DNA of 64,000 nt from Bacteroidota bacterium (lineage in GTDB: Bacteria > Bacteroidota > Rhodothermia > Rhodothermales > JAHQVL01). The stretch lies in the NCBI GenBank assembly GCA_039111535.1, contig JBCCIM010000005.1, positions 1 through 64,000 of the forward strand, given 5' to 3'. Below the pieces are notes generated by a model. The model made no database searches, was not told the origin of the DNA, and saw only the letters and a program-made list of their open reading frames with translations. The position numbers and the translations under genes are program-made. Of the stretch, positions 19,029-27,514 are shown piece after piece; position 1 is the stretch's first letter, and each line of letters opens with the position of its first letter.

Positions 19029-20453
19029 ATGGACTGGATTGTACTGCTTCCTCCGATTGTAGCCATTGGCCTCGCCCTCTGGACCCGCGAAGTCTACCTT
19101 TCCCTTTTTATTGGCCTTTGGCTGGGCACAACGATTCTTGTTGGCGGCAACCCCATACTGGGACTGCGCGAGCTTGGTGACCAGTTGGTTACCGTTTTTT
19201 CCGATGCCGGCAATACGCGGATTGTCTTTTTCTGTCTGCTTGTTGGTAGCCTCATCGCCCTGGTTCAAGCTTCTGGGGGCGTACTCGGGTTTGTAAACTG
19301 GGCGCAAAAACGGGGCCTTGGCACCACCCGCAGAGGCGCAGAGCTGCTTGCCTGGGTTGTCGGGATGGTCATTTTTGTCGAATCCAGTATCACCTCCCTC
19401 ACCGTCGGCGCCGTTAGCCGGTCCTTTTTTGACAAGCTGCAAATTCCGCGAGAAAAGCTGGCCTACTACTGCGACGCAACCAGCGCACCAGTCTGCATGA
19501 TGTTACCCCTCAATGGCTGGGGCGCGTACATCCTCGGACTCCTGGCGGCGCAAGGCGTGATGGATAGCGAAGCGGTTGGCCTGCTGATCAATGCGCTTGC
19601 GTTCAACTTCTTTGCAATCTTTGCCATCATCATGGCGTTTGTGCTGGCCTTTACCGGCTGGAGCTTCGGTCCGATGGCCCGCGCCGAAAACCGCGCGGCA
19701 GAAACAGGCCAATTGATCAGAGAAGGTTCAGTCCCCATGATTTCGGAAGACGTCTCGGAAATCCAGCCTGTTTCCAACTCGAGCCATCAAACGATCGACC
19801 TGCTGCTGCCTATTTTCACCATGATCGGGATGATATTCGTCAGCCTGTACATCACAGGAGACGGTAACTTGATGAAAGGCAGTGGTTCAACCTCGGTACT
19901 CTGGGCAGTAGCTACCGGCATTGCTGTTGCCATGGCGATGTATGCCATCCCGCGCAAAGGTAAAATGCTGATCTCGCCAGTTAAGTCTACCGGTCTTATT
20001 CTAAAGGGTGCATCCGGGCTGTTACCGGTGACGATCCTGATTGTGTTTGCCTTTGCGCTCGGCCAGGTTTCTCGCGCGCTTGAAATGGGCCCTTACCTTG
20101 TTGATTTAATTGGTGATGGCGCACCGGCGTGGTGGATCCCGTCGCTGATCTTTGTCATCGGCTGCCTCGTCTCCTTTTTTCTCGGCTCGTCATGGACCAC
20201 GTTTGCGGTCCTGATTCCCATCGCCCTCCCCCTGGCGGAAGGCCTTGGCTTGAGTCCAGCCCTGATGCTTGGTGCCGTGCTTTCTGGTGGCGTCTTTGGT
20301 GACCACGCTTCACCGCTATCTGATACGTCGATCATTTCGTCGATGTCTGCTGCCTGCGATCATGTGGACCACGTAAATACGCAGTTGCCGTATACGCTCG
20401 GACTGGCTGGAGTCACTATTGTAGCCTTCATTATTGCCGGCTTGATCTTTTAG
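19029..20453 (+). CDS. Na+/H+ antiporter, NhaC family
   Basis: A 474-residue polytopic membrane protein with roughly 11-12 hydrophobic segments. NhaC-family features include VVGMVIFVESSITSLTVG, the CDATSAPVCMMLPLNGWGAYI segment, the GSSWTTFAVLIPIALPLA stretch and SGGVFGDHASPLSDTSIISS. The last is the hallmark acidic and polar motif of this superfamily. The likely role is sodium or organic-cation/proton exchange. It begins 72 bp after the thioredoxin-like gene. A second, divergent NhaC-type protein is encoded at 57438-58925. Confidence 0.85.
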   Translation: MDWIVLLPPIVAIGLALWTREVYLSLFIGLWLGTTILVGGNPILGLRELGDQLVTVFSDAGNTRIVFFCLLVGSLIALVQASGGVLGFVNWAQKRGLGTTRRGAELLAWVVGMVIFVESSITSLTVGAVSRSFFDKLQIPREKLAYYCDATSAPVCMMLPLNGWGAYILGLLAAQGVMDSEAVGLLINALAFNFFAIFAIIMAFVLAFTGWSFGPMARAENRAAETGQLIREGSVPMISEDVSEIQPVSNSSHQTIDLLLPIFTMIGMIFVSLYITGDGNLMKGSGSTSVLWAVATGIAVAMAMYAIPRKGKMLISPVKSTGLILKGASGLLPVTILIVFAFALGQVSRALEMGPYLVDLIGDGAPAWWIPSLIFVIGCLVSFFLGSSWTTFAVLIPIALPLAEGLGLSPALMLGAVLSGGVFGDHASPLSDTSIISSMSAACDHVDHVNTQLPYTLGLAGVTIVAFIIAGLIF

Positions 20454-20570
20454 CCGAATCTCCCGGCCCCTGCAGGCGTAAAGCCTTTACGTATCTACCG
20501 GTTTCTCCATTGTAGTTGGTTGAGAGATGTGGTATGGTATAAATTACTGTCCACTACAATCACCAGCGAC

Positions 20571-20780
20571 ATGTTCAACTCTCAAGCATTTCAGTCGTGG
20601 TTCACCGTCCTGTTTGGCGGACTGGTGTTTGGGATGCTTTTTGTGCTGGTCGGGATTATGTCTGAATTGGTTCTGGACGGCGAATTTCACATGACACGTA
20701 TGGCTGTCTCGCTTGGGCTACTGGCATTTGTTGGATATGTGGGCGTCGCCAGCGCCATCCGTATACACAAACAGCAGTAA
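20571..20780 (+). CDS. Small two-helix membrane protein, unknown
   Basis: A 69-residue product with two hydrophobic segments (about 10-30, FTVLFGGLVFGMLFVLVGIM, and about 45-62). I recognise no family. I prefer ATG 20571 to TTG 20520 because the extra residues look non-coding. The gene is flanked by NhaC and by a repeat-rich spacer. Confidence 0.5.
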   Translation: MFNSQAFQSWFTVLFGGLVFGMLFVLVGIMSELVLDGEFHMTRMAVSLGLLAFVGYVGVASAIRIHKQQ

Positions 20781-20851
20781 TATGGGGCTGCGATGCGGTT
20801 AGGTATGCGCTAAGTCAACGCCTCGATTCACCAGGACACTGCGTTTCAGCC

Positions 20852-20877
20852 AGATCCTTCGCAAGCTCAGGATGACA
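20852..20877. repeat. REP-like palindromic intergenic element
   Basis: AGATCCTTCGC-AAGCTCAGGATGACA: ATCCT (20854-20858) and AGGAT (20869-20873) pair around the centre. The wording resembles a dispersed intergenic repeat of the form AGATxCTTCG...CTCAGxATGACA that I associate with many bacterial genomes. Only one copy was noticed in this window. Confidence 0.4.
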
Positions 20878-20910
20878 AAACGGAACAATTCAACACACCC
20901 CTATACAAAA

Positions 20911-20970
20911 CTCCTCACTCCTCACTCCTCACTCCTCACTCCTCACTCCTCACTCCTCACTCCTCACTCA
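20911..20970 (+). repeat. Heptanucleotide tandem repeat CTCCTCA, eight copies
   Basis: Eight perfect head-to-tail copies of CTCCTCA (20911-20966) plus a partial copy. The stop codon of the minus-strand DUF3224 gene (20964-20966) lies inside the last copy. The same unit recurs inverted at 47881-47922. Confidence 0.97.
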
Positions 20971-21356
20971 AAACCATACGCAAACACGTAGCAGTGCGTC
21001 CCGGCCTCATTGATAATTTCCATGCTGCCGCTGAGGCCGGCCAGTTCATCAGTACCTGAATCCGGCACTACTTCGAGAATCAGCCGGCTGTCTGTGCCGG
21101 CCATCACGCCAAAGTGTTGCAATACGAAGGTGCCCGTCTTCCCCATCAAACTACCCTCAACCTGTTCAATCGCCACGTAGCCCGCAGAGCCTTTTACATC
21201 CGTCATCGCTGTCAACATCTCTCCCTGGCTGGTGCCTTCGAGGTCGCCGGCAAAGGTTTTATCCAGGGACATACGTCCAAGCTGTGCGCCGGCTTTGCTG
21301 GCGGCGTAGGCGTCGATGGGTTTCATGGTCACGTCGAAGGTGCCTGTAGCTTTCAT
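20964..21356 (-). CDS. DUF3224 domain protein
   Basis: A 130-residue cytoplasmic protein of the DUF3224 family, a small beta-barrel. It opens with MKATGTFDVTMKPIDAY and contains LGRMSLDKTFAGDLEGTSQGEML, GYVAIEQVEGSLMGKTGTFVLQHFG and VPDSGTDELAGLSGSMEI, the conserved pattern. The biochemical role of the family is unknown to me. Its last codons run into the CTCCTCA array, so the repeat has expanded up to or into the 3' end. Confidence 0.85.
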   Translation of the reverse strand: MKATGTFDVTMKPIDAYAASKAGAQLGRMSLDKTFAGDLEGTSQGEMLTAMTDVKGSAGYVAIEQVEGSLMGKTGTFVLQHFGVMAGTDSRLILEVVPDSGTDELAGLSGSMEIINEAGTHCYVFAYGFE

Positions 21357-21451
21357 GGTCTTTCCTGCTGGATCCGCTCAATATTGTGTATACCGCAAGC
21401 TCATTTTTAACTATGACAACGTTGTGTCATCCTTGTAAAGTATGCAAAATA

Positions 21452-21484
21452 AAAAAGGCGGGACCACGCACGTCCCGCCTTTTT
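21452..21484 (-). terminator. Bidirectional intrinsic terminator after the glucan phosphorylase gene
   Basis: AAAAAGGCGGGAC (21452-21464) and GTCCCGCCTTTTT (21472-21484) form a 13-bp stem with a seven-base loop and A/T runs on both sides. It lies 28 bp beyond the stop of the minus-strand phosphorylase gene and upstream of the DUF3224 gene. Confidence 0.9.
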
Positions 21485-21511
21485 GTCATTTATCCGTCCT
21501 CCGAATAAAAA

Positions 21512-23578
21512 TCATACACTTGCCGTTTCTGGTACGCGGTACACCTGGTCGATGTAGTCGATTACCATACGTTCTGCGCTAAAGGCAGCCGGCAGTGTTT
21601 TCATTGCATCGCGCATTGCTGCGATCCAGCCCAGGGGCAGTCCCGCTTCGTTGCGGTCGTAGAACAGGGGAATTACCTGCTCATGCAACGCATCATGCAA
21701 GAATTTCACGTCTTCAGCATCTTGAATTTCAGGGTCTTTGGTATCAGCAGACGACTCGTGACCAATCGCCCAGCCATTCTTCTCATTATACCCTTCTGGC
21801 CACCAGCCATCGAGGATAGACAGGTTCAGGCCGCCATGCACTGGCACTTTCTGGCCGCTTGTTCCACTGGCCTCATACGGCCGGCGTGGGTTGTTCAGCC
21901 AAACATCGGTACCAGAAACCAGCATCCTGCCAATTTCCATGCTGTAGTTTTCGAGAATGATCAGCTTGCCAGCAAATGCAGGGTCGCGGCTCACCTCAAA
22001 CAACTGCTGGATCAGGCGCTTGCCTTCGCCATTGGCCGGGTGTGCTTTACCGGCAAACAGAATCTGCACCGGGCGATCTGAATCTGAGAACAACGCACGC
22101 GCCTTTTCCAGGTCTTCAAAAAGCAGTGAAGCCCTTTTGTACGGCGCAAAACGGCGCGCAAAACCGATGGTCAAGGCTTCTGGATCGAGCTTATCCTCAA
22201 ATTTCAGTGTTTGCGAGCCAATTTTCTCTTTCACAAAAGAAATCAGGCGGTGCCGCAAGCTGTTGCGATACGCCCAAAGATCTTCGTCAGATACAGCATC
22301 GAGCTGCTCCCAGAATGCCACGTTGCTGCGATGCTCGTTCCAGCCTACCAGGTTTTGGTCGAGGAAGAGCTGGGCAGACGGCGCCGTCCATGTAGGCACA
22401 TGCACACCGTTGGTAATCTGCCCGATAGGCACTTCGCTCACAGTACGGTCTGCATAATGGTGTCGCCACTGCCGGCGCGCCACTTCTCCATGCAATGACG
22501 AAACGCCATTAGATGTACGGGAGAAGTTCAAGGCAAGCACGGTCATTGTAAACGATTCTTCCGGATCGTTCGGATTTACACGGCCATATGCCAGCAAATC
22601 ATGCTCAGAAAAGCCCATTTGCTCCCGAAATGCTGCCATTTGCTCGAGGAAAATGTCTGGCGCAAAACGATCGTGACCAGCCATTACCGGCGTGTGCGTG
22701 GTAAATACACACTGGTCGCGTACGCCGGCTTCTGCTTCTTTGAGGCTGTAATCAGACAACACATTGCCCGACTCAAGCGACTCACGCAGGAGTTCAAGCG
22801 CCAGAAAGGCACAGTGCCCTTCGTTCATGTGATATACATCGGTGTCAATACCCATTGCCCGCAGTAAACGGATGCCGCCAATACCGAGGATAATTTCCTG
22901 CTGGATGCGCACGGCGCGACCGTTCTGGTAGAGCCGGCAGGTTAAAGAGCGGAACTCAGACGGGTTCGCATCAAAATCCGAATCGAGGAGATACACGTGG
23001 TTGCGGCCCAGATTGATGCGCCATGCCTGAAGCTGCAAAGGCGCTTTCGCAAGGTGTACCGTCACGCGAAGCGGATTGCCGTCTTCGTCGCGGACAAGAG
23101 AAATAGGATGTTTTTCAGGATCCAGCCGGGTATATTTTTCCTGCTGCATGCCTGCTGCATCAAAGTACTGCTGGAAGTAGCCATCGCGCAGAAAGAGGCC
23201 AATCGCCGTAAACGGGAGTCCGAGATCTGAAGCAGCTTTCGTGTGGTCGCCTGCGAGGATACCGAGTCCGCCTGCGTACAGTGGCAGGCTTTCGTGGAAG
23301 CCATACTCCATGCAGAAATACGTCACGGCCGGCGCATCTGCATATGAAGTTTTGGTATTCATATAAGACGTGAAGTCTTCATAAACCTTTTCGACTTCTG
23401 CCTGGAAAGCTGCATCTTTCAGTACAGTTGCATCAGCAGCCTGCAGTGCTGCAACCGGATTCTGGTCTGTCGATTTGAATACTTCAGGATTCAACTGGCT
23501 AAACAAGGCCTGTGCAGCGGGATTCCAGCTCCACCACAGGTTGCCGGCGAGTTCATTCAGCTTGTCTTTTATACTCAT
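21512..23578 (-). CDS. glgP: Alpha-glucan phosphorylase, GT35 (short AGP type)
   Basis: Releases glucose-1-phosphate from glycogen or maltodextrins using pyridoxal phosphate. The 688-residue protein starts with the DUF3417-like N-terminal segment (LNELAGNLWWSWNPAAQALF). It has YFCMEYGFHESLPLYAGGLGILAGDH, the MNEGHCAFLALELLRE segment and the C-terminal EASGTSGQKVPVHGGLNLSILDG block (Lys about 577), where Lys binds PLP. This is the alpha-glucan family form of Thermotoga/Thermus rather than the E. coli MalP/GlgP form. It is shorter than the roughly 820-850 residues I expect for that form, with the loss at the C-terminal end. The downstream terminator marks a monocistronic unit. Confidence 0.9.
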   Translation of the reverse strand: MSIKDKLNELAGNLWWSWNPAAQALFSQLNPEVFKSTDQNPVAALQAADATVLKDAAFQAEVEKVYEDFTSYMNTKTSYADAPAVTYFCMEYGFHESLPLYAGGLGILAGDHTKAASDLGLPFTAIGLFLRDGYFQQYFDAAGMQQEKYTRLDPEKHPISLVRDEDGNPLRVTVHLAKAPLQLQAWRINLGRNHVYLLDSDFDANPSEFRSLTCRLYQNGRAVRIQQEIILGIGGIRLLRAMGIDTDVYHMNEGHCAFLALELLRESLESGNVLSDYSLKEAEAGVRDQCVFTTHTPVMAGHDRFAPDIFLEQMAAFREQMGFSEHDLLAYGRVNPNDPEESFTMTVLALNFSRTSNGVSSLHGEVARRQWRHHYADRTVSEVPIGQITNGVHVPTWTAPSAQLFLDQNLVGWNEHRSNVAFWEQLDAVSDEDLWAYRNSLRHRLISFVKEKIGSQTLKFEDKLDPEALTIGFARRFAPYKRASLLFEDLEKARALFSDSDRPVQILFAGKAHPANGEGKRLIQQLFEVSRDPAFAGKLIILENYSMEIGRMLVSGTDVWLNNPRRPYEASGTSGQKVPVHGGLNLSILDGWWPEGYNEKNGWAIGHESSADTKDPEIQDAEDVKFLHDALHEQVIPLFYDRNEAGLPLGWIAAMRDAMKTLPAAFSAERMVIDYIDQVYRVPETASV

Positions 23579-23612
23579 TTATTTTCTGCTTTAAACATGA
23601 ACATGGGTACGC

Positions 23613-23631
23613 GAATACCTCTTGGGTATTC
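23613..23631 (-). promoter_or_regulatory. Inverted repeat upstream of the glucan phosphorylase gene
   Basis: GAATACC (23613-23619) and GGTATTC (23625-23631) around TCTTG, 35 bp upstream of the phosphorylase start. It could be an operator or 5' UTR hairpin. No regulator is encoded nearby. Confidence 0.3.
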
Positions 23632-23840
23632 CCTTGGGGCAAATGCGGGCCGAACAAACGGATCACCGGATTCGCATGTAGTATTTTTCAGGGGGTTGGA
23701 CCTTTTAAGTCCATGCAATATGTAAACCTGGTATCAATTTCACATACGCTGCAGACATGGGGTTTGCCGCATGTCAGAACGGGCTACGGAATTTATCGGT
23801 TATTTTTGCAAACCATTAATAACACGTATATGAAATAATT

Positions 23841-24713
23841 ATGGGGGATACCAAAACACGGTGGACGCGCGCGTCACTGATTACTAAAAGTACACGCGAG
23901 TTAGAGGCGGTAAACATAGGAGATGCGCGCCGAAATGTCGAATGGATCTTGTGCGAATTGCTTAAATGCAATCGTGCATCGCTCTATGCCCATCCTGAAG
24001 CGGAAATACCGCCAGCCATCTTGCCTGTATTTGAGGCCATGCTGGACCGTCGGCAAAAGCGTGAACCGTTGCAATACATTCTCGGCTATACAATCTTTTG
24101 CGGACTCAGAATCGACGTGACACCGGACGTCCTCATCCCCCGCCCTGAAACTGAATCCCTCGTTGTGCGCGCTACGGAAATACTCTCGCCTATTCAGAAG
24201 GCCGGCGTACTCGATATTGGTGCTGGCAGCGGCTGCATTCCCCTTGCCATCAAACACGCAGCGCCAGATGCCCGGGTATCAAGCTGTGATGTAAGCCACA
24301 ACGCCCTCGCCATTGCAAAGAAAAATGCTACGGCACTGGATTTGGACGTGCATTTCTTCCACAACGACATCCTCACCAAAAAAATTCAGTTGCCAGAAGA
24401 AGAGAAATTCCATCTGATCATATCCAACCCCCCTTACATTCCAGAAACGGAATACCTGGCACTCGACACAGAAGTAAAGGACCATGAGCCCGGCCTGGCG
24501 CTGACTACGGGAGATGACCCCCTACGTTTTTACCGGGCCATTGCCCAGGCAGCCACACAAAGGCTGCATCAAGGCGGTCATCTGCTGGTTGAAACGCATT
24601 GTGACTATGCAAATGCTACGGCTGACTGCTTTAAAGATGCCGGCTTCATCAACGCGCAGGTATTGCAAGACCTGACTGGTCGCGACCGTTTTGTGCGGGC
24701 GTACTGGCCGTAG
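23841..24713 (+). CDS. prmC: Peptide chain release factor N5-glutamine methyltransferase
   Basis: Methylates the Gln of the GGQ motif in release factors RF1 and RF2. The 290-residue protein has the PrmC N-terminal helical domain (NIGDARRNVEWILCELL), the VTPDVLIPRPETESLV segment, SAM motif I VLDIGAGSGCIPLAI, and the catalytic NPPYIPE motif (about 195-201) that defines PrmC/HemK. Length is normal. It is divergent from the glucan phosphorylase gene, with a 262-bp spacer, and 60 bp before the C-N hydrolase gene. Confidence 0.95.
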   Translation: MGDTKTRWTRASLITKSTRELEAVNIGDARRNVEWILCELLKCNRASLYAHPEAEIPPAILPVFEAMLDRRQKREPLQYILGYTIFCGLRIDVTPDVLIPRPETESLVVRATEILSPIQKAGVLDIGAGSGCIPLAIKHAAPDARVSSCDVSHNALAIAKKNATALDLDVHFFHNDILTKKIQLPEEEKFHLIISNPPYIPETEYLALDTEVKDHEPGLALTTGDDPLRFYRAIAQAATQRLHQGGHLLVETHCDYANATADCFKDAGFINAQVLQDLTGRDRFVRAYWP

Positions 24714-24773
24714 CAATACTGTTCACAAATAATTGGTCCTGACACACCACCAACGTCAACCTTCTTAGCTCAA

Positions 24774-25610
24774 ATGAAAATAGCCCTCGTTCAATACCAG
24801 CCCACTGCAGACCTGAATGCTTCAATCAAACGCGGACTGGAAGCGCTCGAAACAGCTGCGCAAGCAGGCGCCAGGCTTGTTGCTTTCCCGGAATTGGCCT
24901 TCACCCCCTTTTACCCCCAACACTGCGCAACACCGCTTTCGAAAGACCTGGCAGAGCCTATCCCGGGTCCTACTACCGCCATTTTTCAGGAAGCAGCCAA
25001 ACGCCTTGGCGTAGTTGTCGTCCTGAATCTGTACGAGCGTGATGGTGACGACGCCTATGACACCTCACCCGTTATTGATGCAGATGGTACGCTGCTCGGT
25101 AAAACGCGCATGATGCATATCACTGATTACGAAGCATTCTATGAGCAAGGGTACTATACACCCGGAGATACGGGGATGCCGGTTTATGATACAGCTGTCG
25201 GCAAAATTGGTGTGGCCATTTGTTACGACAGGCACTATCCGGAATACCTGCGAGCCCTGGCGCTTGCCGGCGCCGAACTGGTGATTGTCCCGCAGGCCGG
25301 CGCACTGGATGAATGGCCAGGCGGACTCTACGAGGCTGAATTAAAAGTGGCTTCTTTCCAGAATGGGTATTTCATGGCCCTTGCCAACCGTGTCGGCAAA
25401 GAAGCCGTACTCACATTTGCAGGGGAATCGTTCGTTACAGATCCGTTTGGACAGGTTGTTGCGCAAGCGCCAAAAGCAGAAGAGGCCATTCTGTATGCAG
25501 ATCTCGACCTTGCGCGGTGTAATGAATCGCCGGCTAAAAAGCTGTTTTTCCAGCACCGCCGGGCAGACCAGTATGGGTCGCTGGTCAAAACACCTGCCCC
25601 GGTGCGTTAA
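24774..25610 (+). CDS. Carbon-nitrogen hydrolase (nitrilase superfamily)
   Basis: A 278-residue member of the nitrilase superfamily with the full catalytic set: Glu in FPELAFTPF, Lys in GKTRMMHI and Cys in ICYDRHYPEYLR. The overall pattern, including the VPQAGALDEWPGG and ANRVGKEA segments, resembles N-carbamoylputrescine amidase (AguB) and beta-ureidopropionase branches. No polyamine or pyrimidine catabolism genes are adjacent, so I leave the substrate open. Confidence 0.85.
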   Translation: MKIALVQYQPTADLNASIKRGLEALETAAQAGARLVAFPELAFTPFYPQHCATPLSKDLAEPIPGPTTAIFQEAAKRLGVVVVLNLYERDGDDAYDTSPVIDADGTLLGKTRMMHITDYEAFYEQGYYTPGDTGMPVYDTAVGKIGVAICYDRHYPEYLRALALAGAELVIVPQAGALDEWPGGLYEAELKVASFQNGYFMALANRVGKEAVLTFAGESFVTDPFGQVVAQAPKAEEAILYADLDLARCNESPAKKLFFQHRRADQYGSLVKTPAPVR

Positions 25611-25623
25611 TCACGTAAGATGA

Positions 25624-26148
25624 TCAGGGGTTGCGCTTGCGGTAATCCTGAAAAGATTCGGTTTGAAAAGCGCCTGTATTGATGTAGTGGAGGACGTGCA
25701 TAAAGTCCGGCGCTTCGATAAACCCGGGCACACGCGTGATGTAGTCGCCGGTTGAAGACAGAAATACAATGGTTGGGGTCCCTTCTGCACCCAGGCCGGC
25801 GGCTAATTCGGATGCGCTGAGTTCGTAGCCCTTGAAATGGATGACTTTATCAGCATCATCGATGTCCAACCGTACCGTTTCAAAATTTTTATTGAGGTAT
25901 GCGCGCACATCATCCTTGGCGTACACTTCTTTTTGAAGCCGCTGACACCATGGACACCACGGCGCATAGACATCAACCATCAAAGCTCGTCCACTAACCT
26001 CTGCGGCCTCCAATGCCTCGCCAAAATCCTGCCACTCAAGTGGCTGCGTGTTTGGGGGTATCGGAGAATTACCATCATCGGTTTGGGCTTTGAGGGCGGG
26101 GGGCGAAATCAACAACCCGATGATTAAAAAGGAAAAAATGTGCTTCAC
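25624..26148 (-). CDS. Periplasmic thioredoxin-fold protein with CPWC motif
   Basis: A 174-residue exported protein. It has a signal peptide (FSFLIIGLLISPPALKAQ) and a thioredoxin domain with VDVYAPWCPWCQRLQKEV as its redox CxxC, then FETVRLDIDD and the cis-Pro in GTPTIVF. It belongs to the DsbD-C/SoxW-like group of periplasmic disulfide reductases. The GTG start (26146-26148) overlaps the stop of the GT4 gene, so the pair is probably translated in tandem. Confidence 0.85.
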   Translation of the reverse strand: MKHIFSFLIIGLLISPPALKAQTDDGNSPIPPNTQPLEWQDFGEALEAAEVSGRALMVDVYAPWCPWCQRLQKEVYAKDDVRAYLNKNFETVRLDIDDADKVIHFKGYELSASELAAGLGAEGTPTIVFLSSTGDYITRVPGFIEAPDFMHVLHYINTGAFQTESFQDYRKRNP

Positions 26149-27290
26149 TGTTCTGGTACAGGGATTAGGTTTTTGTAATTTCGCCGGAGTACCTGTGATG
26201 CATTTTCCCAGTTAAAAGTTTCGAATACTGCAGGGGATGCAGCAGCCCATTTTGCTCGATCAGCCGGCGCATCTACCATCTCCTGCAATACCGCACCAAT
26301 TTGCGCAGGGTCCGAAGCATCTACAACGCGGCCTACACCGTAGTCTTCTATAACACCGCCCACTTCAGGCAAGTCGCTTCCCAGCACAGGCACGCCGGCC
26401 ATCAGGTATTCAAACAATTTGTTCGGTAGCGCATATCGATGGTTCAGACACGTGTCTTCCAGCAAGGTGACCCCAATATCTGCCGAGCAAGTGAATGCGT
26501 GCAGTTCGTCGGGTAATACAGCGGCCTTGAACTTGACCCGATCCTGAAGTCCATATTGTGCAACCGCTACCTCAAGGGGTTGCCGCAGGGGTCCATCTCC
26601 CAAAAACACAAGCGTTGCCCCTGCCACGTGTTGCATGGCCTGAAGCAGCAGCAAACACCCGCGTGACTTCTGCATTTTCCCCTGATGCAAAATGACAGTT
26701 TGCGATACCGCAATGTCCAGCGTTTCTCGAAGCTGTTCAGAAGGCACTGCTTTTTTGAAGGCCGGTACATTGTACAGCACGTCCGGCAATGCGATGTTGT
26801 AGGAGGCAGCGATGTGAGAAGCGATGCTCTGGCTCACGGTAAAGACGCTATCAGCGCGGCGTATATGGCGCGATTCGAGCATTTCCCAGAAAAACCGCGC
26901 CCAGGGCCGGCCAACTGTTGACGCCACGTACGGATAACGCTCACGGGCATCGTAGACCAGTTTGCCGCCTGTTTTTTTTACGCGTCCGGAAAGTGCCGGC
27001 AACACATAGAGATCACTTGCATGGTACGCACGCGCTTTCACGCCGGCGACGTACGCAGAAAAAAGCTGATGTGTCTGCCAGAAAAACTTTGGCCCGCCCC
27101 CCGAAGGCCGTTCCAGTAACTGCAGACGGATCCTTTCGTAGAGCATCTCCGAAGCAGGTGCAGCAGCAAGTCCAACAACGTGAACATCGTATCCGGCTGC
27201 TGTGAGTACCTCCAGTTGTTTGAGCGCCCGCGAATTGTATCGTGGATCTCCGGTAATTGCAAAAAGAATATCTGGATCAGATAATGGCAC
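26145..27290 (-). CDS. Glycosyltransferase family 4, GT-B fold
   Basis: A 381-residue cytoplasmic glycosyltransferase. The N-terminal half contains the acceptor domain (ILFAITGDPRYNSRALKQLEVL, LVYDARERYPYVAS). The C-terminal half has the nucleotide-sugar domain: VILHQGKMQKSRGCLLLLQAM, LVFLGDGPLRQPL and the E-x7-E region ALPNKLFEYLMAGVPVLGSDLPEVG. I chose GTG 27290. The longer frame to 27380 would translate an inverted-repeat spacer (27334-27421) and adds residues unlike the family. Sugar and acceptor are unknown. Confidence 0.8.
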   Translation of the reverse strand: MPLSDPDILFAITGDPRYNSRALKQLEVLTAAGYDVHVVGLAAAPASEMLYERIRLQLLERPSGGGPKFFWQTHQLFSAYVAGVKARAYHASDLYVLPALSGRVKKTGGKLVYDARERYPYVASTVGRPWARFFWEMLESRHIRRADSVFTVSQSIASHIAASYNIALPDVLYNVPAFKKAVPSEQLRETLDIAVSQTVILHQGKMQKSRGCLLLLQAMQHVAGATLVFLGDGPLRQPLEVAVAQYGLQDRVKFKAAVLPDELHAFTCSADIGVTLLEDTCLNHRYALPNKLFEYLMAGVPVLGSDLPEVGGVIEDYGVGRVVDASDPAQIGAVLQEMVDAPADRAKWAAASPAVFETFNWENASQVLRRNYKNLIPVPEQ

Positions 27291-27333
27291 GAAGAGCGGT
27301 TTAGTTTGATGGATAAAGGGGGAGTTAATTGTC

Positions 27334-27421
27334 GAGTGCCGATTTTCGAATGACGATTTTCGGGAGCAGGCTGCTATCATTCATTCAACATCATTCACTC
27401 GGCATTCGACAATCGGCACTC
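27334..27421. repeat. Inverted repeat of 19 bp flanking a 50-bp spacer
   Basis: The reverse complement of 27334-27352 (CATTCGAAAATCGGCACTC) matches 27403-27421 (CATTCGACAATCGGCACTC) at 18 of 19 positions. Between them are CGATTTTCG and CATTCA words. It occupies the spacer between the GT4 and ECF genes and looks like a dispersed intergenic repeat or mini-element. Confidence 0.7.
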
Positions 27422-27514
27422 AAAAAAACCGGCATTTTGCAGGATTTCCAGTGAACATGCGCATGGTATGGCCTTGAAAGATGCACAGTTGTCCGCCGTT
27501 CCCTATTTTCAGGT

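Noticed and set aside
20911-20970. Tandem array considered as a CRISPR
   Set aside because: Units are 7 bp with no spacers, and no cas genes are present.
27291-27380. N-terminal extension of the GT4 protein
   Set aside because: The extra codons translate an inverted-repeat spacer and do not resemble the family; GTG 27290 is the better start.
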